A stretch of 64,000 bases of DNA from Acinetobacter pittii (GTDB taxonomy: Bacteria > Pseudomonadota > Gammaproteobacteria > Pseudomonadales > Moraxellaceae), in contig NZ_CP139249.1 in the NCBI RefSeq assembly GCF_034064985.1, positions 2,294,001 through 2,358,000 on the forward strand. The letters are read 5' to 3'. Of this stretch, positions 43,774 through 53,054 are shown piece by piece. A program made the position numbers and the translations under genes. Under the pieces are notes generated by a model that was given only the letters and a program-made list of their open reading frames with translations, had not been told where the DNA came from and made no database searches. How positions within the stretch are numbered: position 1 is the stretch's first letter; the number at the start of each line of letters is the position of its first letter.

Positions 43774-44496
43774 TTATGCTCGCGCTTCGAAATGTAAATC
43801 TAAAACATCGTGTAACCAATATTCTTGGTCAACATCAGTAATTTCGCCTTCTTTATTTCTGTTGCTACGGCAAATATATAAACCCAGTGCGCCCACATTC
43901 ACATGCAGTGCTTTGGCCTGCTGTTCCGATAAAGCTGTTGGATAGAGGTTAATATCGGCTCTGGTGATATGGCAGTTATATTGATTTGCCATCAGCAAAG
44001 TAATGGATTGCTTGAGATCATGAGATAAAAACTCGGGAAAAAGCTCGGCATTCACACGTAAATGCTCAACCAAAACAGGGCGACCATTAATACAACGACG
44101 TCGCCAAACTGAATAAATTGGATGCCCTTTTTCAACTTTTAAATGCTTGGCATCCCAAGAAGTAGCCTGTGTTATTTCACTCGAAATCACTTCTGTAGAA
44201 GGTTCATAGCCTTGTTCAATCACAAACTGATTAAAGTTTTTTGTAGATTGCGGATGATAAATAATACGAGGAGAGCGAACATACCAACCACGGCGGTCTA
44301 AACGATAAATCAGACCATCAGTTTCCAAAGCCAATAAAGCTTCACGTGCAGCCACTCGAGTGGTTTGGAATTGTTCAGAAAGCACTCTTTCCGATGGGAG
44401 TTTTGCGTGGGCTTCTAATACGCCAGATTCAATATCATGGGCAATTGCATCGCGGATAGGAATATATTTAGGTATGCGAGCTTGGTCCTGTTCCAT
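43774..44496 (-). CDS. GntR/UTRA-family regulator of phosphonate genes
   Basis: A 240-residue GntR regulator of the HutC/PhnF type. The N-terminal winged HTH shows 'IRDAIAHDIESGVLEAHAKLPSERVLSEQFQTTRVAAREALLALETDGLIYRLDRRGWYVRSP' in overlapping pieces (about 10-75). The UTRA effector domain (about 95-235) includes 'PIYSVWRRRCINGRPVLVEHLRV' and 'EITDVDQEYWLHDVLDLHF'. It stands directly upstream of the importer operon and the paired palindromes, so it is very probably their ligand-controlled repressor. 2-Aminoethylphosphonate or a related phosphonate is the expected effector. Confidence 0.88.
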   Translation of the reverse strand: MEQDQARIPKYIPIRDAIAHDIESGVLEAHAKLPSERVLSEQFQTTRVAAREALLALETDGLIYRLDRRGWYVRSPRIIYHPQSTKNFNQFVIEQGYEPSTEVISSEITQATSWDAKHLKVEKGHPIYSVWRRRCINGRPVLVEHLRVNAELFPEFLSHDLKQSITLLMANQYNCHITRADINLYPTALSEQQAKALHVNVGALGLYICRSNRNKEGEITDVDQEYWLHDVLDLHFEARA

Positions 44497-45742
44497 ACAA
44501 ACTTAGAATTTATAAATAAAGAAATTAATAGCAATATACTGAAAAAATGTGACAAAAGCTTTTATTAATGCTGATCTTTTAAGCAAAATGCGTCCTATTC
44601 CCCGATTTTATCCCAATTCATTTTTTCATAAAAATGGTGGGTGTACGCCTATGATGGCTTCGCAAAACTTTCCTGAGCTCATTTGTTCATCAAGAAAAAA
44701 CGGCATGGCCTAGCCATTACAGGATATTTAATTAGACACTTTTTAAGATAAAAATTCATATTTCTATACGGACTCTTACACAGGAACTGATGGTTTGCAC
44801 TAAAAATCAAGATCAGCCCTCCTATATTACACCCTTATAGAATTAGAATAATATAAACAAGAAAAAGCCAAACTATTCCGAGTAATTAAAAAAACATACT
44901 CATCATCTTATATTTATAAAGTCTTAATATAAAATTATTTATTTAATAAAAACTAAAATATTAAGAAAATTCCTTAACTTCAAAACAAACATAAAATTTT
45001 TAATTGAACCAAAATCTCAAACAATAAATCGAATTAAAAAAATAATATATGACATACCAGCCTATTTATTGCACAAAACCAAGACCACACACCCAAGGTT
45101 AAATATTACCCAATTATTCACTCAACCTAATTAATATTCTATTTATAAAATTTAAATTAACTTATGAAAAACTATTAAACATGACATTAGATGCTTAAAA
45201 ATTGACACGGCATAATCCATAATTTCTAAATATCCTTAATAAATAATAAATAAGTTTTTGAAAATATATTTATTTTAATTTTTTGTATTCTATTAAATAA
45301 AATTATGGATATTTATTCATCCATTTTTTTATATTTTACCAACTGATAAAAAATACAATCAAATATATTTAAAAAATAAAAAAATCTTTTGCAATAATAA
45401 AGTTAATTATTTACCAAATGTTATATTTTAAAAAATTTTATTAAAAATAGCCCTAATAAATAGATTAAAAAAATAACATTCAAAAAATATAATAATTTTT
45501 CTTCTTGTTTTTTTATGAATGTATATTTAGATTTAATTAAGATTAATTGAAATCAGATTTTTATTTTTTCAATTTATTTTAAGCAAAATTAAACTTTACT
45601 TAATAGCGACTATAATATTTTAAGGAGAAAGTATTATTGCGACAAAATCATGTGAAATTTTAAATCAATTATATTTCAGTACTTAACCATAAAAATCCAC
45701 CCAGCATTAAATTATATTCAGCCAGGAAAGATTAAAAAACTC
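44497..45742. other. Very AT-rich 1.25-kb intergenic region
   Basis: No gene of convincing size is visible on either strand. The left 300 bp is near-normal in composition and has a 20-codon reading frame at 44651 with no recognisable content. From about 44850 on, the sequence is extremely A+T rich with many poly-A/T runs. Toward its right end TTAAAC (45589) and TATAAT (45611), 16 bp apart, form a plausible promoter for the racemase. It may be an acquired or silenced segment. Confidence 0.6.
45589..45663 (+). promoter_or_regulatory. Promoter and possible leader before the racemase
   Basis: TTAAAC-16-TATAAT (to 45616) is followed by AAGGAG at 45622 and a nine-triplet frame from TTG 45637 ending in TAA. 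The racemase ATG is 80 bp further on, giving a long leader. The leader frame is too short to call a gene. Confidence 0.35.
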
Positions 45743-47035
45743 ATGAAACTTAAAACAAAATTTTCTCATCTCGCTTATAGCTGTGCATTAATATTATTCG
45801 GTTCGGTGCAATTTGCTCATGCAGCTCCCTTACTTACTCCCCATGTTACAAATGAAGTAAGTCCTGCTCCTACAGCCAATGCATGGATAGAAATTGATAC
45901 TCAAGCTTTTGAAGATAATATTAAAAGGACAAATCAGTTACTTAATGGCAAAACACAACTTTGTATAGTCATGAAAGCTAACGCATACGGCCATAGTATT
46001 GACCTACTTATGCCAAGTGTTATGAAGTTAAATGTATCTTGTATTGGCATTACCAGTAATGCTGAAGCGGCTATGGTGCGTAAGCATGGCTATAAAGGCA
46101 AAATTACACGTTTACGTACAGCCACAGATAGTGAAATTATTAACGCACAGGCTTTAAATATTGAAGAGCTTTTAGGTAATTATGACCAAGCTGCTCGTAT
46201 GTCTAAATGGGCAGAAGCGAACAATACAACTGTTCATTACAGCTTGGCTTTAAATTCGGGTGGTATGGATCGTAATGGTCTTGAAATGTCTACGGCTCTA
46301 GGCAAAGAACAAGCTGTGGCGATCACCAAACTCCCTCATCTTAAAATTGACGGCATTATGACCCACTATGCCGTAGAAGATGAAAAATTTGTTCGTGAGC
46401 GTCTGGCGCAATTTAATGAACAAACCGCATGGTTGATTAAAAAAGCCAAACTTAATCGTAAAGAATTAACATTACATACAGCTAATTCATTTGCTACCGT
46501 AAACGTTCCTGAATCACATTTAGATATGGTTCGTGCAGGCGCAATTATATATGGGGATTTTCCTAATCACCCTGAATTTAAAGGTATGATGGCATTTAAA
46601 ACACAAATTGCCGCAGTGAATAATTACCTTAAAGATTCAACTGTAGGTTATGACCAAACTTATACTTTAAAACGTGACTCTAGACTCGCAAACCTCCCTG
46701 TAGGTTATTCGGATGGTTACCGTCGTAGTTTTAGTAATAAGGCTTTTGTATTAATAAATGGACAAAAAGCACCAGTGGTAGGTCGAGTATCAATGAATAC
46801 TGTGATGGTTGATGTAACCGATATTCCAGAGGCCAAAGCAGGTGATGAAGTTGTATTATTTGGTCGTCAAGGCGATGCAGAAGTTAAAACGAGTGATTTA
46901 ACCAGTCTTACAGGCCATATTTTGACAGAAGCCTATATCCCGTGGAGTAACTCTAATCCACAAGTGATTAAGCCCCTTCAATCTCAACAACAAGTGATAT
47001 TAACCAATAATAAAGTTACGGCAACCGCTGAATAA
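45743..47035 (+). CDS. racK: Periplasmic broad-spectrum amino-acid racemase (RacK/Bsr-like)
   Basis: A fold-type-III PLP racemase of 430 residues with an export signal ('MKLKTKFSHLAYSCALILFG', cleavage likely after AHA at 27). PLP-binding Lys78 is in 'CIVMKANAYGHS'. 'NSGGMDRNG' and 'VRAGAIIYGDF' follow, and 'VGYDQTYTL' provides the second catalytic Tyr region. The signal peptide and the 'ANAYGHSIDLLMP' context fit the broad-spectrum BsrV type rather than cytoplasmic alanine racemase. A. baumannii RacK makes D-lysine, which is incorporated in the cell wall and protects from rival bacteria; I assign that name by family and species, not by alignment. It stands alone between AT-rich DNA and a terminator. 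Confidence 0.82.
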   Translation: MKLKTKFSHLAYSCALILFGSVQFAHAAPLLTPHVTNEVSPAPTANAWIEIDTQAFEDNIKRTNQLLNGKTQLCIVMKANAYGHSIDLLMPSVMKLNVSCIGITSNAEAAMVRKHGYKGKITRLRTATDSEIINAQALNIEELLGNYDQAARMSKWAEANNTTVHYSLALNSGGMDRNGLEMSTALGKEQAVAITKLPHLKIDGIMTHYAVEDEKFVRERLAQFNEQTAWLIKKAKLNRKELTLHTANSFATVNVPESHLDMVRAGAIIYGDFPNHPEFKGMMAFKTQIAAVNNYLKDSTVGYDQTYTLKRDSRLANLPVGYSDGYRRSFSNKAFVLINGQKAPVVGRVSMNTVMVDVTDIPEAKAGDEVVLFGRQGDAEVKTSDLTSLTGHILTEAYIPWSNSNPQVIKPLQSQQQVILTNNKVTATAE

Positions 47036-47054
47036 ACTTTAGGTGAATTGATAG

Positions 47055-47093
47055 GTAGCCCCTGTATTTTGAATAGTATTGGGGCTACTTTAT
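47055..47093 (+). terminator. Terminator after the racemase
   Basis: GTAGCCCC / GGGGCTAC arms, 18-nt loop and a TTTAT tail, 20 bp past the stop. Confidence 0.75.
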
Positions 47094-47142
47094 AGCCGAA
47101 TCACATCTTTTAACCGATCTCATTCCATCCAGTTTTTATATA

Positions 47143-47169
47143 AAAAAAGGACATTTGCATGCCCTTTTT
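47143..47169 (-). terminator. Terminator after pobA
   Basis: AAAAAGG / CCTTTTT arms with a 12-nt loop; on - the stem leads into a T-run. It lies 17 bp past the pobA stop. Confidence 0.7.
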
Positions 47170-47185
47170 ATTTTTTACTTAGTCT

Positions 47186-48415
<1,230 letters not shown>

Positions 48416-48495
48416 TCATCCTGACTTTTAAATTACTGGCTTTAAGTTTTGTGCACTATGTATCCAAGACGAAAATAACCGTTTATCATTTAGTT

Positions 48496-48512
48496 TGTCC
48501 GAATAGCGGACA
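48496..48512. promoter_or_regulatory. PobR operator dyad
   Basis: TGTCCG-AATAG-CGGACA in the 141-bp gap between pobA and pobR. PobR of A. baylyi is known to bind repeated 10-bp elements in this gap; this dyad fits part of such a site. Confidence 0.6.
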
Positions 48513-48541
48513 GAAACAACCAAAATAACAGGAATGAAAGG

Positions 48542-49357
48542 ATGCCTTCTCTCGATGCTTTTTTAGAGCACCCAAACTCGCATGAGAAAATTCGTCAAGA
48601 AGACTACATTGCAGGCTTAGCAAAAGGCTTGGCTTTACTGGAAGCTTTTGGAACAGATCGCCAGCGGCTTAATGTCACTCAAGTGGCTGAACGAACCGGT
48701 ATTAGCCGAACAGCAGCAAGGCGTTATCTTAAAACTTTAAAATACTTAGGCTATTTAGAAACCGATGAACATTACTTTTGGCTCACTCATCGCGTGCTGC
48801 GCTTTTCGAGTTCTTATCTAAGCTCTGCCCACCTGCCTAAAGTTGCTCAATCATTTTTAAACCTTTTGTGTGCGCAGACATCTCTGACTTTTTCAATTGT
48901 GGTGTTAGACGATAACGAAGTGGTGCCGATTGCCCGTAGTTATTTACCGCAGCAAGATAATTTACGTGTTAGCCCGTATGGGATGCACTTAGGAAACCGA
49001 CTCCCTGCCCATGCCACTTCCACGGGTAAAGTATTGCTGGCAGCACTCCCTGAAGAAGCTCAGCACACATGGGTAAAAAATTATGGTTTAAAGCGCTTAA
49101 CGCCATTTACCATAGTAGATGAGTCAAAGTTTTTTGAAGTGCTTAAGGGTATTTCGTTATCGGATTATTGTCTTTCCAAAGAAGAACATGAGCTTGGCGT
49201 GATTGCGATTGCGGTGCCCGTATTTAACGCCCAAGGTCAAGCCATAGCAGCGCTTAACTGCATGTCTCAAACCAACCGTGTACAAGAAGATTATTTGGTT
49301 CAGCAAATTTTGCCATTGCTGCGCAACACAGCAAATGAACTTAGAAATGTAATTTAA
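48542..49357 (+). CDS. pobR: IclR-family activator of pobA
   Basis: A 271-residue IclR protein. The HTH 'LAKGLALLEAFGTDRQRLNVTQVAERTGISRTAARRYLKTLKYLGYLETD' (read in pieces, about 26-75) is followed by the effector domain with 'ATSTGKVLLAALPEEAQ' and 'ALNCMSQTN'. In Acinetobacter PobR turns on pobA with 4-hydroxybenzoate as effector, and the divergent arrangement matches. AAAGG precedes the ATG. It shares family with the two dca-type IclR proteins here but diverges more from them than they do from each other. Confidence 0.94.
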   Translation: MPSLDAFLEHPNSHEKIRQEDYIAGLAKGLALLEAFGTDRQRLNVTQVAERTGISRTAARRYLKTLKYLGYLETDEHYFWLTHRVLRFSSSYLSSAHLPKVAQSFLNLLCAQTSLTFSIVVLDDNEVVPIARSYLPQQDNLRVSPYGMHLGNRLPAHATSTGKVLLAALPEEAQHTWVKNYGLKRLTPFTIVDESKFFEVLKGISLSDYCLSKEEHELGVIAIAVPVFNAQGQAIAALNCMSQTNRVQEDYLVQQILPLLRNTANELRNVI

Positions 49358-49366
49358 ATAGACTTA

Positions 49367-49402
49367 GAAACTCTTGTCATCAGTTAGAGGTACAAGAGTT
49401 TC
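49367..49402. terminator. Hairpin between pobR and azoreductase
   Basis: GAAACTCTTGT / ACAAGAGTTTC is a perfect 11-bp stem with a 14-nt loop in the convergent gap. T-tracts are weak, so termination strength is uncertain. Confidence 0.55.
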
Positions 49403-49413
49403 AACTCATAATT

Positions 49414-50010
49414 TTAAACAGCGAATTCTTTAACTTGCTGGCTTGCCAAATCTAAAGCGTTGCTGCGATAAGCCTGCATGTCTAAGCCTTCTGCATAGAT
49501 AAATTCAACGTCATGAATGCCCATTAGCCCTAACACCGCTTTGAGATAAGGCGTGACTGCCTCAGTTTCTTGGCCGACATGAATACCACCCCGACTACTT
49601 ACTACCACCGCTTTTACCCCTTTCACCAAACCTTGAGGATAAGTTTCGGTGTAGCGGAATGTTTGTCTTGCCCGTGCCACCAAGTCAAACCAGTTTTTAA
49701 GTTGAGTCGGCACATTTAAGTTGTACATGGGTGCGCCTATCACCAATAAATCGGCACTTTTTAATTCAGCAATTAATTCATCAGACAAAGCAACGATTCG
49801 TTGAATGTCTTGATTTACATTTTCAGCCCCACGAAGCGCCTGAAAAATTTCCAAATCTAATACAGGCAGGTTCATTTCAGCTAAATTGCGTATGGTAATG
49901 TCATCTTGCAAACCTTGGCCTTTACGGTGTTCAAGCATTACATCGATTAGGCGATTGGTTTGAGAACCCTCACCCATAATGCTGGATTTTAATACCAATA
50001 TTTTAGCCAT
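49414..50010 (-). CDS. azoR: FMN-dependent NADH:quinone/azo reductase
   Basis: A flavodoxin-fold oxidoreductase of 198 residues. 'ILVLKSSIMGEGSQTNRLID' is the FMN phosphate loop, 'LLVIGAPMYNLNVPTQLKNWFDLVARA' the central AzoR signature and 'VVVSSRGGIHVG' the next flavin contact. It reduces quinones or azo dyes with NADH. I start it at ATG 50010 (MAKILV), which has GGAG 6 bp upstream. The LysR gene at 50109 diverges from it, a common regulator-azoreductase pair, and may respond to quinone stress. Confidence 0.88.
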   Translation of the reverse strand: MAKILVLKSSIMGEGSQTNRLIDVMLEHRKGQGLQDDITIRNLAEMNLPVLDLEIFQALRGAENVNQDIQRIVALSDELIAELKSADLLVIGAPMYNLNVPTQLKNWFDLVARARQTFRYTETYPQGLVKGVKAVVVSSRGGIHVGQETEAVTPYLKAVLGLMGIHDVEFIYAEGLDMQAYRSNALDLASQQVKEFAV

Positions 50011-50108
50011 GACCATCTCCACGTTTTTGATGAAGCCATATTAACCCCACAATAAATTCAACAGTGGTGATATTATTTCTTATCATTGGTTCCTTTTAGG
50101 CAACAATC

Positions 50109-51014
50109 ATGCAACATGAGTTGAGTGCAATTTCTATATTTGTGACGGTGGTTGAAGCTGGAAGTTTTGTAAAAGCTGCCGAGCAATTACATTTAACTCG
50201 CTCAGCCATAAGTAAAAATATTGCTCGGCTTGAAGAACAGCTTGGTGTAGCTCTATTTAAAAGAACAACACGTTCACTCAGCATGACTGACGAAGGAGCT
50301 TTGTTTTATGAACATAGCCGCCGAGCGTTAAGTGAAATACAAAATGCGGCAGCTTTATTAGACCAAAGGAAAATTAACGCAACAGGCCGATTAAGAATGT
50401 CTGTGCCTGTACTTTTTGGACAACTCTTTGCTACCCCGCTCATGGTTAAATTTGCTCAGCAGCATGCGGACTTACAGCTAGAAATTTCATTTAATGACCG
50501 AAATGTAGACTTGATCGAAGAAGGTTTTGATTTATGTATAAGAATCGGGGTATTGCCTGACACCACTCAGCTCGTTGCCAAACCGATTGGTGAGCATCGA
50601 ATGCTACTTTGTGCCTCACCTGACTATTTAAATAAAGCAGGTCCCCTAGAACATATTGAGGACTTAGACCAGCACGCCACGATTGCCGATCCGCATTTTG
50701 GTCAAATGCAGAAATGGCGACTTCAAAAAGAAAATAGCGAGCCTTTCTTTATTAAGCCCAAAGCAAAACTTCTTTTAAATGACTTACAAGCTATTAAAAA
50801 TGCAGCGCTTGCTGGAGCTGGTATCGCTTGGCTACCCGACTGGCTCATTCAAAATGAATTACAGGACGGTAAGCTGGTACAAGTGTTAGACGCCATGTCG
50901 AGCACTGCTTTTCCGATTCATTTAGTATGGCCTACACTGCCTTTTATGCCACTCAAAACCCGTCTTGCAATTGATTATTTGGCGCAGCATTTACCCCCTG
51001 AACTGAACAAATAA
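50109..51014 (+). CDS. LysR-family regulator beside azoR
   Basis: A 301-residue LysR protein. The HTH 'FVTVVEAGSFVKAAEQLHLTRSAISKNIARLEEQLGVALFKRTTRSLSMTDEGALFYE' is the AaeR/CrgA-type N terminus (about 9-65). The effector domain begins 'GRLRMSVPVLFGQLFATPLMVKF' and ends with 'PHLVWPTLPFMPLKTRLAIDYL'-like residues. It is divergent from azoR, 98 bp apart, so it probably regulates azoR and itself. A terminator follows it. Effector unknown. Confidence 0.87.
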   Translation: MQHELSAISIFVTVVEAGSFVKAAEQLHLTRSAISKNIARLEEQLGVALFKRTTRSLSMTDEGALFYEHSRRALSEIQNAAALLDQRKINATGRLRMSVPVLFGQLFATPLMVKFAQQHADLQLEISFNDRNVDLIEEGFDLCIRIGVLPDTTQLVAKPIGEHRMLLCASPDYLNKAGPLEHIEDLDQHATIADPHFGQMQKWRLQKENSEPFFIKPKAKLLLNDLQAIKNAALAGAGIAWLPDWLIQNELQDGKLVQVLDAMSSTAFPIHLVWPTLPFMPLKTRLAIDYLAQHLPPELNK

Positions 51015-51024
51015 GCTTAAAAAT

Positions 51025-51059
51025 AAAAAAAGCCTCGTCCACTTGAACAAGGCTTTTTT
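51025..51059. terminator. Bidirectional terminator
   Basis: AAAAAAGCCT / AGGCTTTTTT arms lie around a short loop, with A- and T-runs on the two sides. It ends the LysR transcript on + and the tgnE-side transcript on -. Confidence 0.88.
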
Positions 51060-51078
51060 AATTATTCAAAGGCAACGT

Positions 51079-51462
51079 TTATTGCTCAGACTCAAACTCT
51101 TTAATTGCCTCTTTAGCAATTCGAAAGCTATCTACAGCAGCAGGCACGCCACAGTAAATTGCAACCTGCAAAAGCACTTCACGAATTTTCTCTTTAGGTA
51201 CACCATTTCGAAGTGCACCTTTAACATGTAGTTTTAATTCATGCGGACGATTTAAAGCTGAGATCATTGCCAAATTAATTAAACTGCGCTCAGGCTTACT
51301 TAATTCTTCACGCCCCCAAACAGCTCCCCAGCAATATTCAGTGACTAATTCTTGAAGAGGAAGATTAAACTCATCAGCATTGTTGATTGAATTATTTACA
51401 TATTCTTCACCAAGAACTTGTTTACGGATTGCTAAACCCTTTTCAAATTTTTCATTACTCAT
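51079..51462 (-). CDS. Carboxymuconolactone-decarboxylase-like protein in the trigonelline locus
   Basis: A small all-helical AhpD/CMD-fold protein of 127 residues. 'TEYCWGAVWGREELSKPERSLINLAMISALNRPHELKLHVKGALRNGVPKEKIREVLLQVAIYCGVPAAVDSF' is the PcaC-type signature, including the conserved His of 'LHVKGA'. It starts 4 bp inside the end of tgnE (ATGA overlap), so the two proteins are made together. True PcaC sits with pca genes, which are absent here. A role in trigonelline breakdown, perhaps handling a by-product of the hydrolase step, is inference from linkage. Confidence 0.8.
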   Translation of the reverse strand: MSNEKFEKGLAIRKQVLGEEYVNNSINNADEFNLPLQELVTEYCWGAVWGREELSKPERSLINLAMISALNRPHELKLHVKGALRNGVPKEKIREVLLQVAIYCGVPAAVDSFRIAKEAIKEFESEQ

Positions 51463-52916
51463 ATATTCAATCCTCCAAACAAGGTGTATTTAATTTCCAG
51501 ATAATCTTCAATACCGTATTTAGAACCTTCACGCCCCAAACCAGACTGTTTAATGCCACCAAAAGGCGCAACTTCATTTGAAATAAGGCCTTTATTAATT
51601 CCGACCATGCCATACTCAAGCTGTTCACTCATTCGCCAAGCACGGCCTAAATCTTTGGTATAACAATATGCGGCTAAACCAAATTCAGTTGCATTTGCCA
51701 TTTCAACTGCTTGTTGCTCGGTTTCAAATTTAAATACAGCTGCTAGCGGACCAAACGTTTCTTGGGTTGCAACATCCATATCAGCGGTAACATCTGCAAT
51801 TAGTGTCGGTTCAAAAAATAATTCACCCGCAGTATGCCTTTTACCACCAATCACAAGACGACCATTTTTATCTAATGCATCTTGAATATGAGCTTCAACT
51901 TTTTTCACCGCATTGGCATTAATTAATGGCCCAATGTCATGCCCAGCTTCTAATCCATTACCAATATTAAAGTTTTGGATTTTTTGGCTTATGGCAGCAA
52001 TAAATTTTTCATAAATGCCCGCCTGCACTAAAAATCGATTGACGCAGACACAGGTTTGCCCTGCATTTCTAAATTTAGCAATGAGCGCTCCCTCAATTGC
52101 TGCATCTAAATCGGCATCATCAAATACAATAAACGGCGCATTGCCACCCAACTCTAAGGAAACTTTTTTTAAGGTTTTTGCTGAACGCTCAAGCAACATT
52201 TTGCCAACTGGTGTTGAACCGGTAAAAGTAAACTTGCGTACGACATCACTTTCAAAAATCGCATCACCAATATGAACTGCATCACCTGTAATCACACTAA
52301 AGATTTCAGCAGGCACGCCAGCTTGCACGGCTAAGTCCACTAAAGCCAAAGCAGTAAAAGGCGTTTCAGGCGCCGGTTTTACTATACAAGGACAACCCGC
52401 CGCCAAGGCTGGAGCAACCTTACGCGTAATCATGGCAGCGGGAAAATTCCACGGCGTAATAGCTGCAACGACGCCAATAGGCTGTTTATTTACGACAATA
52501 CGAGCATCGGGATATGGACTCGGAATAATATCGCCATACACTCGTTTTGCTTCTTCAGCAAACCATTCAATAAAACTGGCAGCATATAAAATTTCACCCT
52601 TGGCTTCAGCTAAGGGCTTTCCTTGCTCACTCGTTAAAATAAAAGCTAATTCATCTGCATTTGAAATGATTAAATCGAACCATTTTTTTAAAATAATTGA
52701 TCGATCTTTTGCTGTTTTATTTTTCCATAGCGGCCAAGCTTCTTTGGCAGCTTCAATGGCACGCTCGGCTTCAGCTTTGCCCATATTTGGGACAGTACCA
52801 ATAATCTCTAATGTCGCCGGATTTAAAATTTCGGATGTTTGTTGATGGTCTGCATCGCACCACTTTCCAGCAACAAAGGCTTGCTGACGAAATAAAGCGA
52901 GTTCATTAAGCTGCAT
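51459..52916 (-). CDS. tgnE: Succinate-semialdehyde dehydrogenase of trigonelline catabolism
   Basis: An NAD(P)-dependent aldehyde dehydrogenase of 485 residues. 'ITPWNFPAAMITRKVAPALAAGCPCIVKPAPETPFTALAL' is the cofactor entry, catalytic Glu is in 'VSLELGGNAPFIVF' and catalytic Cys in 'FRNAGQTCVCVNRF', the GabD-type pattern. It oxidises succinate semialdehyde to succinate, the last tgn step. I use ATG 52916 (MQLNELAL) with AGGA 8 bp upstream. A degenerate copy of the TgnR palindrome lies about 75 bp before it, so this gene seems to have its own regulated promoter. Confidence 0.88.
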   Translation of the reverse strand: MQLNELALFRQQAFVAGKWCDADHQQTSEILNPATLEIIGTVPNMGKAEAERAIEAAKEAWPLWKNKTAKDRSIILKKWFDLIISNADELAFILTSEQGKPLAEAKGEILYAASFIEWFAEEAKRVYGDIIPSPYPDARIVVNKQPIGVVAAITPWNFPAAMITRKVAPALAAGCPCIVKPAPETPFTALALVDLAVQAGVPAEIFSVITGDAVHIGDAIFESDVVRKFTFTGSTPVGKMLLERSAKTLKKVSLELGGNAPFIVFDDADLDAAIEGALIAKFRNAGQTCVCVNRFLVQAGIYEKFIAAISQKIQNFNIGNGLEAGHDIGPLINANAVKKVEAHIQDALDKNGRLVIGGKRHTAGELFFEPTLIADVTADMDVATQETFGPLAAVFKFETEQQAVEMANATEFGLAAYCYTKDLGRAWRMSEQLEYGMVGINKGLISNEVAPFGGIKQSGLGREGSKYGIEDYLEIKYTLFGGLNI

Positions 52917-52990
52917 GATCATTATCCTATTGAGATCTTCTGCATTGATAGTGGAGCGATACATAAATTAAATAGCTCACCATCAACCTT

Positions 52991-53038
52991 GTATTATGGC
53001 ATACCAAAAATTAATTTAAAAAAATTTTCGGTATGACC
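52991..53038. promoter_or_regulatory. Second TgnR-like operator before tgnE
   Basis: GTATTATGGCATACCA at 52991-53006 matches 15 of 16 bases of the left part of the 22-bp palindrome at 60842. TCGGT-ATG-ACCGA at 53026-53038 is a further short dyad nearby. Confidence 0.62.
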
Positions 53039-53054
53039 GAATGTTTAAATGTCT

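Noticed and set aside
44651-44713. Twenty-codon frame in the AT-rich region
   Set aside because: There is no good ribosome site and no recognisable product; frames of this size are expected by chance.
45743-47035. Housekeeping alanine racemase
   Set aside because: A clear signal peptide and the longer N terminus point to the periplasmic broad-spectrum group.
51079-51462. PcaC of protocatechuate degradation
   Set aside because: No other pca gene is nearby and it is translationally coupled to tgnE.
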